Position numbers and translations under genes: made by a program. From Triparma columacea (taxonomy: Eukaryota; Sar; Bolidophyceae; Parmales; Triparmaceae), in assembly GCA_030267965.1 (NCBI GenBank), contig BRYA01000661.1, forward strand, positions 1-64,000: a DNA stretch of 64,000 nt, in the 5' to 3' direction. A model generated the notes under the pieces. The model was not told where the DNA came from. It was given only the letters and a program-made list of their open reading frames with translations, and did not search any database. Below, piece by piece: positions 22,501 to 31,586 of the stretch; the first letter of the stretch is position 1, and each line of letters begins with the position of its first letter.

Positions 22501-22729
22501 CAAGACCCAAAAAAGCTGGCGACATGACAGCCAAGTTTCGAGCCAGTGCTTCCAACTTACCCTGGTAAATTTTGTCGACCATTTCCTTATACGCCGTGCC
22601 CTCGAGCTTGTGGTCGAGACGGTGGGTAAACACTTCAAACCCCACAGTGAATATTACAATGGCAATCAAACTTATGCATGCCGCTTGGACGTCCAAGTCG
22701 GCACCCAAGCCAAATATTGAGCCAGCCAT
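19548..22729 (-). CDS. MLO-like membrane protein with His/Gly repeat and C-terminal EF-hands
   Basis: Three exons: 22729-22561, 22205-21378 and 21280-19548, giving 909 aa. Exon 1 has HRLDHKLEGTAYKEMVDKIY, and splicing gives KIYQELTILGVISFG, the family's E-L-M/T-x-L-G-F-I-S signature. About seven membrane helices follow, including FSHIVIFFSALFFVMEAF, a conserved pattern of MLO proteins. A cytosolic loop carries (GHG)n encoded by a 9-bp minisatellite, plus RRVSDSKPRRVSDGN phosphosite-like repeats. After the last helices there are two EF-hands: DADHSGEIDAKEL and DKDRSGSISFHEF, both with complete Ca-binding loops. Plant MLO proteins are Ca-regulated (some act as Ca channels) through calmodulin binding; here the Ca sensor is built in. 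An assembly gap sits inside intron 1 and does not touch coding sequence. Confidence 0.75.
20714..20849. repeat. 9-bp coding minisatellite encoding Gly-His-Gly
   Basis: On the + strand the unit is (CCGTGTCCN)n, about fifteen copies with few changes. On the coding strand it gives HGG/GHG repeats followed by HKESGHDPHPHLD. Such His density could bind Zn, Ni or Cu, or simply form a flexible linker. Near-identity of copies implies recent expansion and likely length variation between strains. Confidence 0.95.
22211..22268. other. Assembly gap flanked by poly-G
   Basis: Thirty-eight N (22226-22263) are bordered by a run of 15 or more G on the left and 6 G on the right. The gap lies in intron 1 (22206-22560) of the MLO-like gene. 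It probably marks a long G homopolymer that the assembler could not resolve; the true length is unknown. Confidence 0.97.
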
Positions 22730-22981
22730 GAAGCTCCTGTAGGGTCCTTGTTAGTTTGTCTGCCCCGATACAGAAGAGATCAACGAGTAGATATACCGGT
22801 GAGCAAGAAAAGAGAACGCAGTAAATACACAGAAGTGCTGCAATTGAGTTTGGAATTTACTTTAACCCAGCCCATGTGCGCAGCGGCCTGAGCCCCGGTC
22901 GACCCATTTCATCATCCACCAAATTTAGCTAGAAGAGGCTCGTTTTTTTGCTTGAAGGGGTTAGATAAGGGGAAGCCCGAT

Positions 22982-25602
22982 ATGGCAGGGGCTCAAGGAG
23001 GCGGCACACAGTCCGAGGACGTGTTGCAATTCCCAAAGGACTCGTCCAACTCTGAGGACAACGAAGGAGATGCAGGGGTATTGGAGGGTGAGGAGGGGCC
23101 TTTTGTGACTGACAAATACATATTGCCGGATGAATGGAGTGGGCTTGGGCGAATGTATATTCTTAGTGTCGGAATACCTGCCAGAAATATTGCCCTGAGT
23201 GATACCTTCAACGGTATAATCCTCGTTGCCATTATTATAGCTGGTCTATTGGTTGGAATACAGACATACGCGGGTATGGAGACGAATACTGTCGTTGTTA
23301 CGATCGACAACGTAATTTTGGTCACTTTTTGCGTCGAAATCACTCTCAAAATGTGTGGGGAGGGTCTGGCCCCGTGGAGATACTTCACCTCCAAGGAGTG
23401 GAGGTGGAACAACTTCGACTTCATCATTGTCATGCTCTGCATGCCCTTCGTGGACCTCGGCAATTCGATCGCTCTGCTCCGCCTATTTCGCCTGATGCGT
23501 CTGGCGAAACTTGTTCGCAAGGTCCCTCAACTTCAGATGATTATCATGGGCCTTGTCGGCGGACTGTCTTCGATAGGGTATATTCTGCTCCTCCTCTTTC
23601 TCGTTTTCTACCTCTTTGCGATCGCGGGCATTTACGCCTTCAGGGAGAACGACCCCTGGCATTATGGGGACCTCTGGACCGCCCTCCTCACCCTCTTCCG
23701 AGCCTCGACTCTGGAGGACTGGACCGACATCATGTATATCAACATGTTCGGTTGCGATACATATATGAACATATATATTAGCGACGAAGCCAGGCAGCCT
23801 GACAACAGGGAATACTGGTGCACCTTTCCACAAGAAAAGTACTGGCTTACGCAAATCTACTTCCTCTTCTTCATCATAATTTCAGCCCTCGTCATGCTTT
23901 CGCTCTTCGTCGGAGCTGTGACCATGAGCATGACGGAAAGCATGGACGAGATGAAAAAGGAGGACGAGGAGAAGAATAAGGCCAAGATGAAGGCCAAGCA
24001 GCTCAAGAAGCTGGCCGAAAGCTCCTCCGTGAGAGGCGGCGGATTCGAAAAATCTAACTCAGGAGTCGGAAAGGACTCCGCCTCTGTGCGGAGCTCACGG
24101 AGGTCGAGCACTAACACGCTGAGCATTATCGTGGGATTGGGAGACGTTGAGGGGGAGAAGATAGCGGAGACGAGCAGAATGCAGAAGCTGATGCTTGGGG
24201 CTTGGGAGGGCATTGACCTCACCACCCTCATGAATGAAGATCTAAAGACCTTCGAGAATCCTATACGCAACGCGTACTACAAAGCGGCAATGAAGTCCAA
24301 GACAGTGGTTGAGGATGAAAGGTGAGGAGGAGCCGGGGAAACGACGAACGAAACGATGATGAGCATAGCGAGGCAAAATATAGAATTTGGTTCGTTAGTA
24401 GGTCTCCTTGTTATTCTCACTCCCCTTCCCCTTTTCTCATCTTATTTTTCTTCAGGTTCGTCAACTTCATCACCTTGGTAATCGTCGCCGCCGGGGCGCT
24501 CGTCGGGCTCCAGACCTACGATGGATATGCCGAGGACGAGATCACCCTCAAATGCGAAACGGGAAGGTGCGAGGTCGTCAAGTTGATCGACTTTGTCATC
24601 CTGCTGATTTTCACTGCCGAGATCTTGCTCAAGTTCATTGCCGCGGACAGCGCTCCTCTGAGGGTGCTCAAAGACGCCTGGAACGCCTTCGATTTCCTCA
24701 TCGTCCTGGGGAGCTGGACGCTGGGGGGCGGAATGATCACTATGCTCCGCCTTCTACGCCTCCTCCGCGTCCTCAAGCTCGTCAAGGCCTTCCCCCAGCT
24801 ACAGGTCATCGTCTCCGCCCTGATGATGGGCATGGCCTCTATAGGATACATCGGGGTGATCCTAATGCTGGTGTTCTACGTTTTTGCGATCATCGGAATG
24901 ATCCTCTTCAAGGACAACGACCCTTGGCATTTTGGCACCCTGCACATTGCCATGCTCAGTCTCTTCCGGGCCTCCACCTTCGAAGACTGGACTGATATCA
25001 TGTACATCAACATGAACGGCTGCGATCAGTACGGCTACAGCGAGATGCCCGACCTATGCACGACCCCCGTGGCCCTGGGCTGGGTCAGCGGGATGTTCTT
25101 TGTAATCTTCGTCATCATCGGCGGGTTGGTGCTGCTCACGCTCTTCATCGGCGTTGTGTCGACGAGTATGGACGAGGCGCAGGCCGCACAGAAGGAGGAG
25201 CAAGAGATGGAGCAAAAGGTAAAAGACCTGCAGGAAGAGAAGAATGTCGATCCCTCGGAGATTGAGCTCTACAGACAGATTTTCTCCATGCTCGACCTGG
25301 ACGGGGGAGGTACGATTGAGGAGGAGGAGCTCAGGGTCGGGCTGCAGTCAATCGGGAAGAACCCAAGCGACAATGAGCTCGCAGCCATGCTGAAGCAGGT
25401 GGACGAGGACGAGAGTGGGGAGATTGACCTCGCAGAGTTCATCTCCTTCATGCTTAACCTGAAACAGGGGAGGGAAGATACGAACGTCGACGACAAGGTG
25501 AAGGCGAGGGATGAGTGGGAGAGAAAGTACGGCAACAGCCACTCTCCGCCACCTGTTGTTAAGGGGGCACTCAGTGCTGTGAAGATTCACCCGAGTGGGT
25601 AA
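22982..25602 (+). CDS. Two-domain voltage-gated cation channel with C-terminal EF-hands
   Basis: Two exons: 22982-24321 and 24456-25602, giving 828 aa. Each half is a six-helix voltage-gated domain. S4 segments are LRLFRLMRLAKLVRKVPQL and LRLLRLLRVLKLVKAFPQL, with Arg/Lys every third residue. Pore loops are STLEDWTDIMYINM and STFEDWTDIMYINM, acidic filters as in Ca/Na-selective channels. The intron falls just before the first helix of domain II, so each exon encodes about one domain. After domain II lie a coiled-coil-like stretch and two EF-hands, DLDGGGTIEEEEL and DEDESGEIDLAEF. Two-pore channels (TPC) share the two-domain plan, but plant TPC1 has EF-hands between the domains; here they are terminal, as in single-domain protist channels. 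Expected in a membrane, gated by voltage and tuned by Ca. It diverges from the MLO-like gene (252 bp between start codons). Confidence 0.88.
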
Positions 25603-25744
25603 TAAATAAAGGCGCAAAACTTCCAAGGCGTAATTTTTGAGAAAATACATTTTCTGATTTTGTGTTGGAGTTCTGGGTTACTATTTAGGCTCGGCAAGAA
25701 CGGTGAAGGGTTACATTAGTACGTGGAGGTCGTGATTAATCCTA

Positions 25745-27710
25745 TCATGTGCCTCCCAAACTTTTCTCCTCTTTTGTGATGTCTTGTATTTTCTTTTTGA
25801 GTTGTTCCTTCACAACTTCCCCCTCCCCCTCCTTCCAGCTTAGCCACCTTTTCCCCTTCTCCCCCTCCTTCCCCACTACGTATCTGTGGTCCTTGTTCAC
25901 GAAGATAAACCCTGAGCTCCCGTGTGTGAGCTTTGGAACGAACGAGTCCATAAGGTGGCCCGCCTTGCTCATATCGAAGAAGTCCTTGCGCCTAATGCGG
26001 ACCGGCTCGTCGGAGAAGTCGTAGCCACCATTGACCTCGAGCTTCTTTCGCGGCTCGACGATGCCCTTGATGATGCATAGCTGCCGCTCCCCGAAACTCC
26101 TCCACGCCATTACGCCCCCCTCGTGGGCGAGCACGTCGAAGATCAGGAACCTCTTCGTCATGACGCTTCCTTCTCCCTTATCCTCTACCAGAACTCCGTC
26201 CAAAAGGGTCCTGTGCTGGTTAGTCTGCGGTGCCTTGACCCTTGGGAACCTCATTTTCGGGCAATGTAATATCTCGTTGGTATCCTTGGCCACTAGGAAC
26301 ACCCCGTCCGAGATTATCAGCATCATAAACCTCCTCCCGCACGCCCTCCACGTGCACACGTATTTATCCGTGAGCTCGTCCAGGTCCCCCACCTTCTTGA
26401 TGTCCGCGCTCATCTGTCCTGGGAATCCTGATTCTGCGTCGAACCCATCGTCCTCAGAACCATCCTTGCTCTTGCTCGCCGCCTTGGCGAGCTCGCCCAG
26501 TACGGTCCGAACCCTCTTTCCCATTCTTCCCTGAGGGTCCACTATGACCATCTTGCTGCTCCCTGTCCCTCCCCTTTGCTTCTTGCTGTCCCCAACCTTG
26601 GCCGCGGCCTCAGCCTGGCGCTTTAAGTTCGCAGGCACCCTGGGCTTGGGCATCGCGAACCCATTGCTGGGCTTCTTGTATGGCTCCACGTCTCCGCCAC
26701 ACCTCGTCGGGGGTTGGGGGAACCAGGGGGGGGGGATGGGGACGGGGATGAGGTTCTCGCCGCAGAACCTCGTTTGGAGCTCCTGGATTAGGCGCCGATC
26801 GTGGATGGTTACAGACGTCGTTGAAGAACCCTGGGTAGTGGTGAAGCCGGCACTTTCGATTGCCACTTTTACAGGGGCTTTCATGACCAGGACGAGGTAG
26901 CTCGCCACGAGGAATGGGGCAACAGAGTGGGAGCAGTCAAATAGTGTGCAATGGGAGTTGGCGTGGGTGGTAAAGAACTTCGAGGTTCGCTCAACGAACC
27001 AGTTCACGGTGGACTTGGATGGGATGTGAACGCCGGAGGGGGTGATGGAGATGGAGGAGGGAGAGGGGAGGGGGAGGTAGTCGCAGTCGTAGTCGTCCCA
27101 CTCTTGAGGGTCGTGGAAGTAGTATTTTGGGGTGATTGAGGTGGATTGGGGAGCATGGGGGAGGGTGGCGGAGGTGGTGGTGGTGGTGGTGGTTGTGGAT
27201 GTGGTGGTGGTGGTGGTGGTGGCCGTGGACGTGGTTGTTGTTGAGGTTGTTGCCTCAATATTAGCATTTGTAAATGCCTCTACATCGTAGCTACTACAAT
27301 CAATGGCGCATCCAGTCAGCTGCCTCTTTAAAGTGCATCTTTGCATAAACATTTGCACAGTGAACACGCCCGCCGGGCCGTATCTCTCATCATACAGCTC
27401 GCTCGCCGGCAACTTGATGAATATGAAGCGGGTTCTTGGAACAACCGAAGAGCTTATTCTCGGTCTCGCCTGAAAGGAGGGTGGTTAGTGTATGAATGTG
27501 GCTGAATCTCCTTCTTTTGGTCTGTATGAGTCAACAAATGAGTCAATAAATGAGTCAAGATGCTCAATATTTGGGCACATTTAACGGGGATGGAAGGATT
27601 TTGAGCTAATACAACGACCATTGCGACTATTGAAGAATCCCACCAAACGCACTTACCGACCAACGTAACCAAGTTTCAGTATCCCACGGACAACGTGGCG
27701 GTCTAGACAT
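25745..27710 (-). CDS. mRNA capping-enzyme-like protein with lost catalytic residues
   Basis: Two exons: 27710-27657 and 27469-25745, giving 592 aa. Order of parts: N-terminal RFIFIKLPAS as in metazoan-type capping enzymes, a Thr-rich low-complexity insert (about residues 75-105), a phosphatase-like domain with HCTLFDCSHSV...FLVASYLV, then a guanylyltransferase-like domain. Normal enzymes carry HCx5R and KxDGxR; here the loop Arg is missing and motif I reads TWRACGRRFMML (Lys to Arg, Asp to Cys). Motif III is TLLDGVLV instead of LLDGE. Motif IV is THGSSGFIF instead of DGxxF, motif V is LSWKE instead of LKWK, and the protein stops soon after, without motif VI or an OB-fold. Flanking hydrophobic positions such as RFLIFDVL stay intact, so this is a maintained but probably inactive relative. 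Divergent from the Dus gene with only 72 bp between start codons. Confidence 0.75.
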
Positions 27711-27782
27711 TATTTGCAAAAAGCTAAAAAAATGCCAAAGTAGCCCCACAAAAATGGGATAGAAGAAAAGAAGAAAAAAACA
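27711..27782. promoter_or_regulatory. 72-bp shared divergent promoter region (capping-like / Dus)
   Basis: Only 72 bp lie between the start codons of two divergently oriented genes. The stretch is A-rich on the + strand (AAAAAGCTAAAAAAATGCC, GAAAAGAAGAAAAAAAC). It must hold both 5' untranslated regions and both core promoters unless transcription of each gene begins inside the other. Confidence 0.55.
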
Positions 27783-29237
27783 ATGTTGTCGATAGCACCC
27801 ATGATTCAGTGGACGGATCATCACTACAGGTGCGCCCGCATTCATGTCTCGATTTGTTTCAGGTGCTTGCAATTTAATTTCTTCCTCTCTAATCACTTGC
27901 CACCGCTACCCCCTCCTTTCTGAGCCCATTTGCACCCCTCACTGACACCTATTCGCATCCCCTTGCCTCGTGTCCCCCTCACTGACACCTATTCGCATCC
28001 TCTTGCCTCCTTTCCCCCTCTCTTTCCTATTATTATCCTTAGAACCCTCTTCCGTTCAATATCATCTCACCCAACTCTCTACACAGAGATGATAATGGAC
28101 TCGGCTCTTGTGCACCAGCACCGTATCAACCCCACCTTCCCCACAATAGAGCCTTGGCTCCGCTGCGGCCCGTCAGAGGACCCTATAGCCGTTCAACTTG
28201 GCGGAGGCGGCCACTGTGATTCCCCTCACTCAGTAAATGAGGCGACAATTGAAACCTTTTGCCAAGCATCGGAGCTAGTTGTCGCCTACGGGCAGGGCCA
28301 CAACGCCTTCCCCTTCAAGGAGCTGAACGTAAATTCTGGTTGTCCATCTGGCAAGGCTGTTTCCCGTGGTTTCGGTGCTGACCTCATGCGGCTGCGTTCA
28401 TCTGACCACACCAGGGCGCTTTTATACCAAGCCTGCAGGAGAGTTGGAAACGACGTCGACGTCACCTTGAAGTGCAGGATAGGCTGTACGGAATATAATG
28501 AACGCCCGGGTAAGGACGCTAGGCTTGGCTACGATATGCTCCGGTCTTACGTGGACAGTGCGGTTAGCGCCGGGGTCAAGAAGGTAGTGCTTCACAGCAG
28601 GATTTGCGTGCTAAACGGATTCAGCACGGGGAAGAACAGGACTGTGCCCCCACTGGCCTACGACGTCACCCGGAGGGTGGCGAGGGACTTCCCAGGTATC
28701 GATGTTGTGGTTAACGGGGGGGTCGAGAACCTAGCGATGGCGGAGGAGATTTTAAAAGGAGAGTACGCGGGGAGAAACAGCGGGGGGGAGGACGAGCTCT
28801 GGGGTTGGAGGGAGGGGGAGAACTTGGAGGGGTGCAACCCCGCGGGCGTCATGGTGGGAAGGTGGGCTTATAATGATGTGTGCGGGATGTGGGATGCAGA
28901 CAGCAGGTTCTACGGGAAGAAGGACAGGGACCCAACATTCAGGAGAATTTTGGAAGAGTACTTCGAGCACTGCGAGGGACTGGAGAGCAAGAATAATAAG
29001 TTAGACGGGCTACCCAATCTCGTGAAGCCCCTGCATAATGTGTTCTGCGGCTTGAAGGGAAACAAGCAGTATAAGCAGGATTTAGACCAGGCCGTCAAGG
29101 AGTGGGGGAAGGGGGGGGGAGGAAAGGTGGGAATTAGGGAAGTGGTCGAGGACGTGTTGGGGAGAGGGCATATTAAGGATGAGATTTTGGAGGGACCAAT
29201 TTCGGCCCAACGGAGCAAGGAAAATAGAGAGGAGTGA
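27783..29237 (+). CDS. tRNA-dihydrouridine synthase, DusA-like
   Basis: Two exons: 27783-27829 (47 nt) and 28043-29237, giving 413 aa. The tiny first exon encodes MLSIAPMIQWTDHHY, the family's FMN-binding start (APMxxWTDRHxR), and joins to RTLFRSISSHPTLYTEM in phase 2. Then come AVQLGGGG, ELNVNSGCPS with the catalytic Cys, LKCRIGCTEYN, VVLHSRICVLNGFS (DusA has HARxAxLxGLSxxxNR), VVVNGGV and PAGVMVGRWAY. It reduces uridine to dihydrouridine in the tRNA D-loop using FMN and NADPH. The insert NS within NVNSGCPS and the Gly/Glu-rich stretch around SGGEDELWGWREGEN are unusual. The donor is GTGCGC, atypical for this window. Ends 37 bp before the stop of the next, convergent gene. Confidence 0.9.
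27935..28020. repeat. 40-bp tandem duplication in Dus intron
   Basis: Two copies of a 40-bp unit containing ACTGACACCTATTCGCATCC (periods starting at 27935 and 27975, two mismatches), then a partial third. They lie in the only intron (27830-28042). Confidence 0.9.
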
Positions 29238-29274
29238 TAGAAACCTGTTGTTGTATTTGATCATCAATCCTTTG

Positions 29275-31519
29275 CTACGTTGTTTTTTTTTCCTCTTCCC
29301 CCTTTGCCAGCAGCGCCTCAGTTTCTTTTAGCTTCTCTCTAGCCTGCGCGACCTGCGGCTTGTCGTCGCCCCCGAATACGTCCAAGAATCCCCTGAGCAG
29401 CTTGGCCCTCAAGTCCAGCCCGTAGTCGTCCAAGGTCATGAAGACGAAGTCCCCCGGCACCATGTGCCGTATGGCGAGACAGGGGTAAGGGGTCCGGAGG
29501 GGGAAGAAGTTGGCGTTTCGAAGGCCGCTGGCGTTGTTGGTTTCGTGGAACTCCCCTACCATCAGACCCTTCTCCACGAAGAAGGACTTTGCTTGGACCT
29601 GGACAGCGTCGATTATCTCGTGGGCTTGGGAACTCTTAACGTCAGGGAATACCAGGATAACAGCCTTGAACTGACGGAGGCGACCCTTGCTAGGCTCTAA
29701 ACCCAGGAACACGGGGACGAAATCCTGCAGCAGCTTGACCAATATTTTCCTTACGATTTCCTCCTTGTTCTGCCCCATGGCCTCTCCGTCAACGAGGGAG
29801 CTCGTCCTGATGACGCTCATGTAGATGGAGTTCTTCTTCAAGCTAGTCGGGACGAAGGGACATACCGGGCCCCCGCGGCCGACCGAGGGGTGGGGCTTCG
29901 CCAGGAACTCGCAGACGTAGCAGAGCGTCGTCTGGAACTCGTTTGAGGACTCAAGCTCCGACGACCAGGTTTCTGACCGCTGTCTCATCATCTTCTTGGC
30001 CTCGACCTTCAAGTCAGAGGGCTCCCTCAAGCCGAGCATAGGCATGGCCGCCATGGTCGCACCGCAGTCGCACTCGGGCATACCGTTCTCCAAAACTTTG
30101 TTGTCTATGTCAATAGGTGTCAGGAGCGTTATGTCGCTGGGTTTCAGATACTTTATGCGCCTCTTGGTGAGGGCCAAGTAAGACTGCTTCAAGGACGAGA
30201 AGGCCATTAGGGAACCAAGGGTGTAACCGAGAAAGTTGAATTTCCTGCCGTTCCAATTCCTGCTGGTTATCGGGATGAGTTAGTTTTAGAGCTTTTGTCA
30301 TGCTTGTCTTTATCATTTTTTATCTTCAATCTATTCTTCTCGCCATGTGGTAAATTCAATTCTTACCTTGCCCCCTCACCCTGTAGCCTCAGTCCCAGGA
30401 TCCCGCCCGCCAAGCCTATTCCGAGGGCGAGGCCACACTTTCTAGAGGCCGATGTCACGCCAACGATGATCCTTTGTATGATGGTGTCGCTCACGATCGA
30501 CCCTCCGAATCCCACCATGACCTTGCCCTCCATCCTCATCCACTTCAACCAGGCGCGAGTGCTGTCGTATATCACCTCCTCGCCGGTGGACTCTTCGCAA
30601 CCGGTGGAATACCGAACGAGCTCTGAAATCGAAGGGTGGTCACCAGCATACTTTGAGCGGTAGGCATAGTCGCAAACATTTCCAGGCCCAAGAACGAATG
30701 CTGTGGGGTTGTGGGTAACAGGTTAGGTAAATTAAGTAACTGTGGGACGTGTTCTCTTTTTGTGCCCGCGCGATGTCTCTCACCTCCTCCCGTCTGAAAC
30801 ACGTCCCCGGGCCAGATCGTCATAGTGCCATCCTTCTCAGCCAGCTCCTCCAGGTCAGGGTACTGTAGAGCCACCTCAGCAGCCAGTTTGGAAGCCTCAG
30901 GGTCGTCGAGCCTCAAAGACGACACACTCCTCTTTAAAGAAAAGATGCCATAACTCACACTTTGTGGCAGCTCCACACCCTTGGAAGGGTCACCATAAGT
31001 GTTCTCGTCAACATAGAGTTCCCCATCGAATTGCGTGATTTCGAGCCATCTCTTCGCTTGTTCCACTTTTCCGAGTGACACGCACACCAAATGAACGTCG
31101 TGTTTTTTCAACCTTGCTGCCAAATTGGATTCTACCATCCCGGCAACCTGCAAACGGCACCACCTACAACCCAGCTGCCTGAGAAAGATGAGACATATCC
31201 TTCGCCCATTCCAAAGATCCTGGATCTCAACTGTCTCGCCGGTAACCGCGCGGATCGTAGCTCGAGTGTTCAAGGCCTCCATGGGTATATGAGTCACAAA
31301 ATACCACGTTTTTTCTGATCTTCTGTTTGGGCCTTCCTGAGATCAGCCGGAAGAGGGTTTCCAAGGATCACACAAGCAAACCAAGGCAGCAAAAGAGGGG
31401 CTTACTTCAAAGGCACTGTGCACTGAAACATCGAAACGTCCGTTGCCAGGCGAGGAATTCTGCCTAGTGAAGCTAACGGTTGAGATAGGGGACGCGAATC
31501 TCCCGCCCAAGCCAAACAT
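29275..31519 (-). CDS. Peroxiredoxin-like (AhpC/TSA-2) protein fused to a DUF6875-like domain
   Basis: Four exons: 31519-31406, 31336-30784, 30700-30367 and 30259-29275, giving 661 aa; all junction phases agree. Residues about 60-270 form a thioredoxin fold of the AhpC/TSA-2 (PRXL2/FAM213) type: LIFLRQLGCRWCRLQ has a CxxC redox pair, followed by GELYVDENTYGDP and DVFQTGGAFVLGPGN. A hydrophobic stretch (GLALGIGLAGGILGLRL, about residues 320-335) may be membrane-associated. The C-terminal half has GGPVCPFVPTSLKKN and VILVFPDVKS, which remind me of DUF6875; that match is weak and from memory. The leader MFGLGGRFASPISTVSF may target an organelle. Redox or antioxidant function is likely, the substrate unknown. 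It diverges from the next gene with 67 bp between start codons. Confidence 0.7.
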
Positions 31520-31586
31520 CTTGGCAACAGCTTTTGACGATACATATCATATATTGTGAAACACCTTGGCTGGCGTTGCGTTTAAG
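31520..31586. promoter_or_regulatory. 67-bp divergent promoter region
   Basis: All that separates the start codons of the peroxiredoxin-like gene (-) and the large membrane-protein gene (+). It contains an AT-rich core, CATATCATATATTGTG. The role is inferred from position only. Confidence 0.5.
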
